From Micromonospora radicis (GTDB lineage: Bacteria > Actinomycetota > Actinomycetes > Mycobacteriales > Micromonosporaceae), in the NCBI RefSeq assembly GCF_003583405.1, contig NZ_QXEC01000018.1, positions 1-64,000 on the forward strand: a stretch of 64,000 nucleotides of DNA, given 5' to 3'. Under the pieces are notes generated by a model. The model made no database searches and had not been told where the DNA came from. It worked only from the letters and a program-made list of their open reading frames with translations. Positions within the stretch are counted from its first letter, which is position 1. Each line of letters opens with the position of its first letter. Made by a program: the position numbers and the translations under genes. Positions 7,466-14,983 of this stretch are shown piece after piece.

Positions 7466-8716
7466 ATGCGAATCTCGATCCGTCACGCCTGCGTCGACCC
7501 CGACGACCAGCCGTTCGACGTCGCCGAACGGAAGGGAGTCGGCCACCCGGACAGCCTCGCCGACCTGGTCGCCGACGCCTTCTCCCAGCGCTACTCGTCC
7601 TGGTGCCTGCGCGAGTTCGGTGCCATCCCCAACCACTGGGTCGACAAGGTGAACCTCGTCGGTGCCGCCGCCGACGTGCGCTTCGGTGGCTTCGACATCC
7701 TCAAGCCCGCCGACTGCTACCTCTTCGGGAAGATCACCGACCAGGTCGGTGCCACGCAGGTGCCGATCGAGGAGATCTTCCGAGGGGTCGTTCTCGAGAT
7801 CCTCCCGGCCGCGCTCGGCGATCGCCGCATCCTCGAACACCTCCGCCTGCACATCAACAACACGCGCGGCACCGCCGTCGACCACGACCGGAGGTTCTAC
7901 CGCCCGGACGCGGCACCGGACATCAACACCGTGCTCGCGACCGAGTCCGTCGCCAACGACACCGTCGTCTGCGTCGGCACCAGCCGGCGCAGCCTCGCCG
8001 CCGATCTCGCGATACGACTGGAACGCCGGCTCACCGCCGAAGCGTTCCGGCAGGCCGTGCCGGCTGCCGGGACCGACGTGAAGGTCATGGTGGTCCGGAT
8101 CGGCTCGGCGCTGGAGGTCACGGCCGCCGTGCCGTTCCATCCCGAGCTGGTCGGTTCCTGGCCGGTGTACCGGGCCTCGCTCGCCGAGGCGCAGAACGTC
8201 GTGTCCGCCGAGCTGAAGTCGCTGCTCGACCAGGAGCCCCGAGCCCGGCACGTCACCGGCCTGTCGCTGCATCTCAACACCAAGGACGTCCCCGGTCGCG
8301 GCTACCTGGCACCGTTCGGTACCTCTCTCGGTAAGGGTGACTGTGGCGCGGTCGGGCGCGGCAACCGGTACAGCGGGGTCATCGAGCCGCTCCGCCCGGC
8401 GAGCGGTGAAGCGCCGGCCGGCAAGAACCCGGTGCACCACGCTGGCAAGATCTACACCGCGCTCGCCGCCGAGGCCGCCGAGCGGGTGCTGGCCGAAACC
8501 TCGGTGTACGCCGAGGTCACGATCGCCGCCCGCAACGGTGGCCAGCTCGACGCGCCCGCCCACGTCCTGGTCTCGGTGGACCGCGAGGTCGACGCGCTCA
8601 CCGTGACCGAGATCGAGGAGGTGGTGCGAGGCGCCGTCGCCGGTGCCCCGACCTTCGTCGCCCGGTTCATCGCCACCGAGCCGCTGGCCCGGTTCCGGGA
8701 CGGGGTGCCGCTGTGA
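7466..8716 (+). CDS. archaeal-type S-adenosylmethionine synthetase (methionine adenosyltransferase)
   Basis: The 416-residue product matches the archaeal MAT family (AdoMet_Synthase, PF01941) rather than bacterial MetK. It has VAERKGVGHPDSLAD at 19-33 (family pattern ERKGxGHPDS), a Gly-rich stretch GKGDCGAVGRGNRYSG and AAGKNPVHHAGKIY around residues 318-332. It would make SAM from ATP and methionine in the cytosol. The gene lies between a radical SAM gene and a methyltransferase gene, so it probably supplies SAM to this pathway. A housekeeping bacterial metK should exist elsewhere. The next gene starts at a GTG overlapping its stop codon (GTGA). Confidence 0.85.
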   Translation: MRISIRHACVDPDDQPFDVAERKGVGHPDSLADLVADAFSQRYSSWCLREFGAIPNHWVDKVNLVGAAADVRFGGFDILKPADCYLFGKITDQVGATQVPIEEIFRGVVLEILPAALGDRRILEHLRLHINNTRGTAVDHDRRFYRPDAAPDINTVLATESVANDTVVCVGTSRRSLAADLAIRLERRLTAEAFRQAVPAAGTDVKVMVVRIGSALEVTAAVPFHPELVGSWPVYRASLAEAQNVVSAELKSLLDQEPRARHVTGLSLHLNTKDVPGRGYLAPFGTSLGKGDCGAVGRGNRYSGVIEPLRPASGEAPAGKNPVHHAGKIYTALAAEAAERVLAETSVYAEVTIAARNGGQLDAPAHVLVSVDREVDALTVTEIEEVVRGAVAGAPTFVARFIATEPLARFRDGVPL

Positions 8717-9372
8717 CGCGCAAGGTCCTGTCCAGGGTGCACCAGCGGCACATCGCCGCCCTCCTCGACCAGCCTGCGGTCATCGACGCGGAGGGGCTAC
8801 GTATCGGCTCGCAGTACGTGATGTTCTTCGCCGAAGCCGACCTGATGGGCGAGCACGTAGCCCACCTCACCGAGGGTTTCAGCCGTCCCGACGTGCTGGA
8901 GGTGGGACTCGGCCTGGGTGTGTTCGCCGCGCAGCTGTCGAAGCGTGAGGTCGGCTCGTACACCGCGATCGAACCGCATCCGGGCGTGGCCCTGGCCGCT
9001 CGCATGCGGCTGGTCGAAGCCTTCGACACACCCATGCGGGTGCACGTCGACCCGTGGCAGCTCGTGAGGCTACCAACCAGTGCCTTCGACGCGATCATGT
9101 ACGACACCTGGCCACCGGACGGCCATGCCGACCTGGACTTCGCCGAGTTTGTCGCCAACCTCGCGATTCCCTGCCTGCGCCCCGGTGGCCGGTTCAGCTT
9201 CTTCCACAGCGGCACCGCGATCAGCCCGGCCCGCCGCGCGGTCCTCGACCGGCACTTCGCGGAGTGGACCGCCCACCCGCACACCATGCCGGCCGAGCAG
9301 ACCCCACTGCACTGGACCAAACCCAGCCGCGACTTCCTGATTCCGATCGCCACGAAGGGCGGTGCCCGATGA
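8713..9372 (+). CDS. class I SAM methyltransferase, guanidinoacetate N-methyltransferase-like
   Basis: The GTG at 8713 overlaps the MAT stop. The 219-residue protein has motif I VLEVGLGLGVFA (61-72), an acidic post-II position in YTAIEPHPGV (83-92) and FDAIMYDTWPPD (125-136), which mirrors the FDGILYDTYP segment of guanidinoacetate methyltransferase and related arginine-type N-methyltransferases. The methyl acceptor may therefore be a guanidino or amidino nitrogen, but this is family resemblance only. It is coupled to the downstream dioxygenase gene by an ATGA overlap. Confidence 0.75.
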   Translation: MTRKVLSRVHQRHIAALLDQPAVIDAEGLRIGSQYVMFFAEADLMGEHVAHLTEGFSRPDVLEVGLGLGVFAAQLSKREVGSYTAIEPHPGVALAARMRLVEAFDTPMRVHVDPWQLVRLPTSAFDAIMYDTWPPDGHADLDFAEFVANLAIPCLRPGGRFSFFHSGTAISPARRAVLDRHFAEWTAHPHTMPAEQTPLHWTKPSRDFLIPIATKGGAR

Positions 9373-10127
9373 CTCCCCCGATCGCGCCGGCGGTCACCGC
9401 GCAGCAGATCGACCGGTTCGCCTCGCACGGGTACCTCGTCCTGCCGGACCTGATTCCGCCCGCCACCATCCAGGACCTCCGCGTCGAGGCCGACGAGATT
9501 CTCGGTGGTCGGCTCGCCCGGATGGTGGCTTCCAGGACGCTCGACCCGCGCGTCACCTGGTGGCGCCTCGCCAGCGGCAAGCCGTACGTCCTCAAGGTCA
9601 AGCCCGTGGTCGACCTGTCCCCGACCGCCACGACGGTGGCCGACGACCATGCGCTGCGCGCTGTCGTCGCCGACCTGCTCGGTGCGCCCCCGACGCTGAT
9701 GGACAACAAACTGATGTACAAGCAGACCGTCGACATCGCCGGAGGCTGGGCGGCGCTGCCGGTGCTCGGTGAGGAGGTCCGCAAGCACACCGACGCCGCC
9801 TACTACGCGACACGCGGCTACCCACGGGTGCTCACCGTCGCCGTCTGCCTCGACCCCTGCACCGAGAAGGCCGGCGCGCTGCGGGTATGGCCCGGCAGCC
9901 ACCGGCGCACCATCGAGATGATCCCGACGGACAACCAGGGGCCCGTCGTACCGGACGCCGCCGCGCCCGACACGGCGGCCGTGTCACTGGTCGCCGCGCC
10001 CGGCACGGTACTGGTCTGGGACGCCGCCCTGGTCCACGCCAGCGGACCCAACACCTCCGGTCACCCACGCCGGCTGCTCGTGCTCGGGTACAGCCCCGCC
10101 CGGCCGGAACGCGGGGCACCGCGATGA
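9369..10127 (+). CDS. phytanoyl-CoA dioxygenase (PhyH)-family Fe(II)/2-oxoglutarate oxygenase
   Basis: The start ATG overlaps the preceding stop (ATGA) and gives 252 residues. The 2-His-1-carboxylate facial triad is visible: H140 and D142 in RKHTDAAYY and the distal H223 in ALVHASGPN, followed by R234/R235 (HPRRLLVLGY), which would bind the 2-oxoglutarate carboxylate. WPGSHRR (174-180) is a typical PhyH segment. Because the carboxylate is Asp and not Gly/Ala, hydroxylation is more likely than halogenation. It sits in the centre of the coupled operon and would act as a tailoring oxidase. Confidence 0.82.
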   Translation: MTPPIAPAVTAQQIDRFASHGYLVLPDLIPPATIQDLRVEADEILGGRLARMVASRTLDPRVTWWRLASGKPYVLKVKPVVDLSPTATTVADDHALRAVVADLLGAPPTLMDNKLMYKQTVDIAGGWAALPVLGEEVRKHTDAAYYATRGYPRVLTVAVCLDPCTEKAGALRVWPGSHRRTIEMIPTDNQGPVVPDAAAPDTAAVSLVAAPGTVLVWDAALVHASGPNTSGHPRRLLVLGYSPARPERGAPR

Positions 10128-11107
10128 AGATCCTCATGCTCGGTGGCACCCGGTTCGTGGGCCGGCACATCGTGGAGGAATGCCTCCGGCGTGGAGACGA
10201 CGTCACCGTGCTCTACCGGGGCCGGTCACCGTCACCCTTCGCCGGGATCAGCCGCCACGTCCTCACCGACCGGCGCGCACCAACCATCGAAGCAGCCGCC
10301 GTCCTCGCCGAACCCTGGGACGCTGTCATCGACACCAGCGCCCGCGACGTCGACGACCTGCGACCGGTCCTGCCCCTGCTCGATGGCATCGGCCGGTACC
10401 TGTTCGTCTCCAGTTGCGGGGTCTACCGCAGGACACTCGGCCGGCACGGCCTGACCGAGCGGGCACCCACCATCGCGGCTGACGTCTCCCACCCGGTACG
10501 CGCCTCCGCCACCCGCAAGCTCCGCTGCGAGCGGTACCTCCGGCGTCGTCTCAACCGGACCGACGTACCGCTGCTCACCGCCCGCCTCGGCCTAGTCATC
10601 GGCCGGTACGACGACAGCGAACGCCTCGCCTACTGGCTCGAACGCGCCCTGCGCGGCGGCGACGTTCTCGTCCCGATGGACGACCGCCAGGCCATCCAAC
10701 TCATCGATGCCCTCGATGTCGCCCGGTTCCTGCGCGACGCCATCGACCGGCGACGTACCGGCGTCGTCAACGTCGCCGGTGCCCGCACCACCGCCCAAAC
10801 CCTGGTGGACACGGTCCTGACCAGCGCCGGCCGAGCCGTTGCCCCCTGTCGCGTCGGCGAAGAGTTCGCCCTCGCCCATCGCCTCCAACCGTGGACCGAG
10901 ATCCCGCTGTGGCTGCCCGCCAGCAGCCCCGAACTGGCTCTCATGTCGGTCGACAACAGCCGTGCCACCGACGCCGGTCTCACCCTCCGCCCCCTTGCCG
11001 ACAGCATCACCGACGCACTCGGTTGGCAGGCGCTACGGCGCAGTTGGTCACAGCGGTGGCTCGATCATGCCCGTGAGCAGGACCTGATCAAGCGGTGGAG
11101 GGGATGA
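10124..11107 (+). CDS. NAD(P)-dependent epimerase/dehydratase-like SDR with atypical active site
   Basis: The start is set by an ATGA overlap; the product has 327 residues. The N-terminus carries the extended-SDR nucleotide motif GGTRFVG (7-13), and a Ser pair SSCGVY follows at 96-101. The usual catalytic YxxxK is changed: K132 is present, but the residue four positions before it is S128 (RASATRK). The C-terminal half has the RLGLVIGRYD and ALDVARFL segments of the sugar-nucleotide epimerase group. The enzyme may bind NAD(P) yet lack ordinary oxidoreductase chemistry, or use another acid. It overlaps the FkbM gene by 4 bp. Confidence 0.75.
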   Translation: MKILMLGGTRFVGRHIVEECLRRGDDVTVLYRGRSPSPFAGISRHVLTDRRAPTIEAAAVLAEPWDAVIDTSARDVDDLRPVLPLLDGIGRYLFVSSCGVYRRTLGRHGLTERAPTIAADVSHPVRASATRKLRCERYLRRRLNRTDVPLLTARLGLVIGRYDDSERLAYWLERALRGGDVLVPMDDRQAIQLIDALDVARFLRDAIDRRRTGVVNVAGARTTAQTLVDTVLTSAGRAVAPCRVGEEFALAHRLQPWTEIPLWLPASSPELALMSVDNSRATDAGLTLRPLADSITDALGWQALRRSWSQRWLDHAREQDLIKRWRG

Positions 11108-11736
11108 CCGCGATGCTGCCCTACACCCAACCAGCGCCGTACCACTCACAGTGGGGCGAGGACCGCTGGCTCGCCGAGAACTACCACCTCCCGGCGCACG
11201 GAGTATTCGTCGACGTCGGCGCTGGTGACGGCGTACGCGGCAGCAACAGCCTCTACTTCGAAAACCGGGGCTGGCGCGGACTCTGCGTGGACGCCGACCC
11301 CCGCAACCACCAACGCCTCCGGGACCGCTGCTGTGCCGTGGACACCTGCGCCGTGTCCGCCACCCCCGGACTCTGGCCGTTCGGCATGTACGCCCACAAG
11401 CCGTCGTGGTCCGGCCTGCAGCGGCGCGGCACCGACTACCAGGAGATCCTCGTCGCCTGCCGGCCTCTGGAAGACCTCCTCGGCCAGTGGTGCATCGAGC
11501 AAATCGACCTGCTCAGCATCGACGTCGAGGGCACCGAACTCGACGTCTGGGACTCCTTCGACCACACCCGGCACCGGCCGAGCGTCGTCATCGTCGAGTT
11601 CGACGACGAGCACGCCGACCGGCACCGCCACACGATCCACCGCCACCTCGGCCCGGACACCTATGAACTCGTCCACGAGACACCAGCGAACCTGATCCTG
11701 CAGCGGACAGACCGACCCTGGCGGCAACGCCGATGA
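11104..11736 (+). CDS. FkbM-family methyltransferase
   Basis: The ATG at 11104 forms an ATGA overlap with the SDR gene; a second in-frame ATG at 11113 is better spaced from the GGAGGGG at 11097-11103, and a GTG at 11095 also exists. From 11104 the product has 210 residues. It shows HSQWGEDRWLAENY, motif I VFVDVGAGDG with GSNSLYFENRGWRGLCVDADP, and the FkbM-type IDLLSIDVEGTELDVW segment. These are SAM-dependent, usually O-methyltransferases. It follows the SDR and precedes the ATP-grasp-like gene, again by a 4-bp overlap, so its substrate is probably the pathway intermediate. Confidence 0.82.
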   Translation: MTAMLPYTQPAPYHSQWGEDRWLAENYHLPAHGVFVDVGAGDGVRGSNSLYFENRGWRGLCVDADPRNHQRLRDRCCAVDTCAVSATPGLWPFGMYAHKPSWSGLQRRGTDYQEILVACRPLEDLLGQWCIEQIDLLSIDVEGTELDVWDSFDHTRHRPSVVIVEFDDEHADRHRHTIHRHLGPDTYELVHETPANLILQRTDRPWRQRR

Positions 11737-13106
11737 CCCACCCCGGCATGTCGATCACCCAACTGCTACCCGACGGCAAGCTGATCGTCCTCTGCGGACG
11801 CGCCGACGACGCGGCAGCCTGGCAGGACCTGCTCGGCCCGGCCCGGTGTCTCGCCATCGCCCTGGACGACGCACCGTCCGAGGTCCGGCCCCGGACACTA
11901 CGCGGCGCGTCCGACCACCTCGCGTGGCAGCACCACACGATCGGCGGGCTCGACGGCTCCGGCTGGCTCGCCGAAGCGGCGGACGCCTTCGACCCCGACC
12001 ACACTGCGACACTCGTTATGCCCGACCCGCTCGATCCGCCGAGGGCCGGGACCCGGCGACGGTTCGGCGTCAGGCAGCCCGCGTGGCGGCTGTTCGAGGA
12101 CAAGACCGTGGTCGACACGCTGTGGGACGCCGCCGGGGTGCCCCGGGCACCGTCGGTCGTCGGTGACGGCACCGCTCACCTCGCCGTGCTGGGTGCGATG
12201 GTGGACCAGGGCACCGGAGTCGTCTGTTCCTGCCAGCCCAGGGGTGCCGGTCCGTCCGCCGGCGGTGATGGCATCTGGTGGTGGCGCGAAGGCCCACCAC
12301 CGACGACCATCCCCACCGCCGGATCCGGAACCTGGCGGGTCCGGTTGATGCCGCTCCTCGAAGGGATCCCGGTACGCCTGCACGGGCTGGCCCTCACCAC
12401 CAGGAGCACCCCGTTCCCGCCCATGGAACTCGTGACGCTGCCCCGCCCCGGGCAGGGGACCTTCCTCTGCGCCGGTGCCGTTCCCCTGCTCGACGATGCC
12501 GCCGATCTCGTCACCCATACCGAGCGGATCGGGGTTGGGCTACGTGAACGCCTCGGCTACCGCGGCGGCTTCTCCGTCGACGGCATCCTCACCTCCAGCG
12601 GGTTCCAGCCCACCGACTTCAACGCTCGGCTCACATCGGCCATGGAAGCGGCACCATCTGACCGTCGGGTCCTGCTGCACGTGGTCAACCTGCTCGCCCG
12701 GGAAGGAAACGAGCCCGACGTCGGCGCGGTCGAGCAACTCGCGGAGGAGGTCTTCTCCATCGGCACCAGCTGCACGATCTTCGGCGCGACCACGCACTCC
12801 GACGAGAGGGCCTCCCGGACGGCGTCGGTCCGCTGGGATGGTGACCGACTGGTCCCTGCCCCCAGCGGCCCGACAGACGGACGGCTCGTCATCACCCCGT
12901 CGCCGCGCGGCTGGCTGCTCACCGCGACCCTTGCCACCGCCCGGCTCCCGGACGGTGGCCGGGTCGGACCACGGGCACCCGAGATCTTCCGGGTCAGCGA
13001 CGAGGTCCTCGGCACCGACTTCGGACACCTCGTACCGCCATTCGACACCACGCCAGACGCCTGTCTGCCGGAAGCACGGCTCAGCCCCGAGCCAGCAAGC
13101 AGGTAG
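11733..13106 (+). CDS. ATP-grasp-fold ligase-like protein, last gene of the operon
   Basis: The 457-residue product begins at an ATGA overlap. The middle resembles an ATP-grasp domain: FEDKTVVDTLWDAAGVP (lid/substrate region), then WRVRLMPLLEGIPVRLHGLAL, and the C-terminal LGYRGGFSVDGILTS..FQPTDFNARLT, where the late D and N residues match the metal-binding end of ATP-grasp enzymes. These enzymes join a carboxylate to an amine or thiol through an acyl phosphate. The last ~100 residues are not recognised. Being last in the operon, it could condense an amino acid with the tailored product. The fold call is moderate; the ligase function is inferred. Confidence 0.6.
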   Translation: MTHPGMSITQLLPDGKLIVLCGRADDAAAWQDLLGPARCLAIALDDAPSEVRPRTLRGASDHLAWQHHTIGGLDGSGWLAEAADAFDPDHTATLVMPDPLDPPRAGTRRRFGVRQPAWRLFEDKTVVDTLWDAAGVPRAPSVVGDGTAHLAVLGAMVDQGTGVVCSCQPRGAGPSAGGDGIWWWREGPPPTTIPTAGSGTWRVRLMPLLEGIPVRLHGLALTTRSTPFPPMELVTLPRPGQGTFLCAGAVPLLDDAADLVTHTERIGVGLRERLGYRGGFSVDGILTSSGFQPTDFNARLTSAMEAAPSDRRVLLHVVNLLAREGNEPDVGAVEQLAEEVFSIGTSCTIFGATTHSDERASRTASVRWDGDRLVPAPSGPTDGRLVITPSPRGWLLTATLATARLPDGGRVGPRAPEIFRVSDEVLGTDFGHLVPPFDTTPDACLPEARLSPEPASR

Positions 13107-13140
13107 CCGGGCCGGGCTCGGGTGTGGTCCGGGGTGATGG

Positions 13141-14871
13141 CTACATGCGGTCCGGGGTGGTGATGCCCAGCAGGTACAGGCCTCGGTGCAGGACCCGGGC
13201 GGTGAGGTCGCACAGGGCCAGCCGGCTGTCGCGTACCTCGCCGGTGGCACGCAGAACCGGGCAGTGCTCGTAGAACCCGCTGAAGGTGGCGGCGAGAGTG
13301 TGCAGGTAGCCGGCGAGCCGGTGGAACTCCAGGGTCTGCTCGACGACGGTGACGACGGTGCCGAAGTTGACCAGTTCGAGGGCGAGGGCGTGCTCGGCCG
13401 GGTGCCCGATCGAGATCGGTCCTGCGGTGAACTGCTCGATGCCGGAGCGGCGGAAGATGGACCGGATCCGGGCGTGGGCGTACTGAAGGTACGGGGCGGT
13501 GTTGCCGTCGAGGGAGAGCATCCGCTGCCAGTCGAAGACGTAGTCCTTGATCCGGTCGGTGGAGAGGTCGGCGTACTTGACGGCACCGATGCCGACCGCG
13601 CGGGCGACGTCGGCGACGGCCGCTTCGGGCAGGTCGGGGTTCTTCTGCCGGGCCAGGTCGGCGGCCCTGGTCACGGCCTCGTCGAGCAGTCCGACGAGCT
13701 TGATCGAGCCGCCGGCCCGGCTGCGCAGCATCCTGCCGTCCGGGCCGAGTATCGAGCCGAAGCCGATGTGTTCGGCCACTGCGGGCGGGCTCAGCCAGCC
13801 GGCCTGCCGGGCGACCGCGTACACCATCTCGAAGTGCTGACGTTGTGGCAGCCCCACCACGTAGAGCAGCCGGGTCGCGCCGAGGTCCCGGGTCCGGTGC
13901 CGGATCGCCGCGAGGTCGGTGGCAGCGTAGCCGTATCCGCCGTCGCGCTTGCGCACGATGATCGGCAGCGGCTGCCCGTCACGGCCGGTGAAGCCTTCCG
14001 GGAAGACGCAGGCGGCGTCACCGCTGTCCCGCAGCAACCCGAGCCGGTCCAGTTCCCCGGTCACCGGGGCGAGCATGTCGTTGTAGTAGCTCTCGCCGTA
14101 GAAGTCCCTCTCGGTGAGCAGGACGTCGAGCTGGTCGTAGACGGTCAGGAAGTACTTCTCCGACTCGGCGACCAGCAGCCGCCACAACCGCAGGGTCAGC
14201 TCGTCGCCGCCCTGTAGGGCGACCACCCGCCGCCGGGCCCGTTCCTTGAACGTGTCGTCGGCGTCGAACTTCGCCCTGGCCGCCTTGTAGAACGAGTCCA
14301 GGTCACCGACGGACAACTCGTGGGCCGCCTCCGCCTCGCCCAGGTCGAGCAGGTGCTCGATGAGCATCCCGAAGGGAGTGCCCCAGTCGCCCAGGTGATT
14401 GGCCTTGATCACCCGGTGCCCGAGCCACTCCAGCAGCCGGACGGCAGCGTCACCGATCACGGTCGACCGAAGGTGCCCGACGTGCATCTCCTTGGCGACG
14501 TTCGGCGCCGAGTAGTCGACGACCACCGTCTCGGGAGCGGCGCTCACCGCGACGCCGAGCCGGGTGTCGGCGGCCATCCTCGACAGGAGTATGCCGAGAG
14601 CCGGGTCGGCGACGGTCAGGTTGATGAAACCCGGACCGGACACCTCCACAGCCGAACAGAGGTCCGCGAGCTCCACCCGGCCGAGGACCTCGGTCGCGAT
14701 GTCCCGGGGCGGGCGGCCGAGCCGACGTGCCAGGGACAGGGCGGCGTCGGACTGGTAGTCGGCGTGCTGCGACCGCCGTACGACCGGGTCGACGGGCTCG
14801 CCGGCCACGGCTGAGAACGCCTGCGCCAGCCGGTCGGCCAGCAACTTTTCAAGATCCATGAAGTGCGCCAA
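13141..14871 (-). CDS. argS: arginyl-tRNA synthetase
   Basis: The protein charges tRNA-Arg with arginine. It has a class I HIGH-type motif HVGH within SAPNVAKEMHVGHLRST, the NHLGDWGTPFGMLIEHL block typical of ArgS, the FGSILGPDGRMLRSRAGG segment that replaces KMSKS in ArgS, and a C-terminal anticodon-binding domain ending YLLGITTPDRM. I use a TTG at 14871 because GGAGCGAG sits 2-5 bp upstream; ATG at 14859 is the alternative and gives 572 residues. It lies next to gltX, not in the usual actinobacterial argS-lysA-hom-thrC context, and is convergent with the radical SAM operon (34-bp gap). It may be a second argS copy. Confidence 0.92.
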   Translation of the reverse strand: MAHFMDLEKLLADRLAQAFSAVAGEPVDPVVRRSQHADYQSDAALSLARRLGRPPRDIATEVLGRVELADLCSAVEVSGPGFINLTVADPALGILLSRMAADTRLGVAVSAAPETVVVDYSAPNVAKEMHVGHLRSTVIGDAAVRLLEWLGHRVIKANHLGDWGTPFGMLIEHLLDLGEAEAAHELSVGDLDSFYKAARAKFDADDTFKERARRRVVALQGGDELTLRLWRLLVAESEKYFLTVYDQLDVLLTERDFYGESYYNDMLAPVTGELDRLGLLRDSGDAACVFPEGFTGRDGQPLPIIVRKRDGGYGYAATDLAAIRHRTRDLGATRLLYVVGLPQRQHFEMVYAVARQAGWLSPPAVAEHIGFGSILGPDGRMLRSRAGGSIKLVGLLDEAVTRAADLARQKNPDLPEAAVADVARAVGIGAVKYADLSTDRIKDYVFDWQRMLSLDGNTAPYLQYAHARIRSIFRRSGIEQFTAGPISIGHPAEHALALELVNFGTVVTVVEQTLEFHRLAGYLHTLAATFSGFYEHCPVLRATGEVRDSRLALCDLTARVLHRGLYLLGITTPDRM

Positions 14872-14880
14872 TCTCGCTCC

Positions 14881-14974
14881 GATCCGCCTCGGGCAAGGAG
14901 GCGGATCTTCCGGGAAGTGCTCGGGGAGCGGATCGATCGACGACCAGGTTGACCGGCGGATCGATCCGCCGGTC
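14881..14974. repeat. clustered palindromes in the gltX-argS spacer
   Basis: GATCCGCCT (14881-14889) pairs with AGGCGGATC (14899-14907). A perfect 24-bp palindrome at 14951-14974 starts GACCGGCGGATC and reads the same on both strands. A third GCGGATCGATC copy lies at about 14929. The palindrome is 10 bp past the gltX stop on the minus strand. There is no T-run, so the structures could be GC-rich attenuators or a protein-binding site controlling argS. Confidence 0.55.
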
Positions 14975-14983
14975 GCGAAGGGG

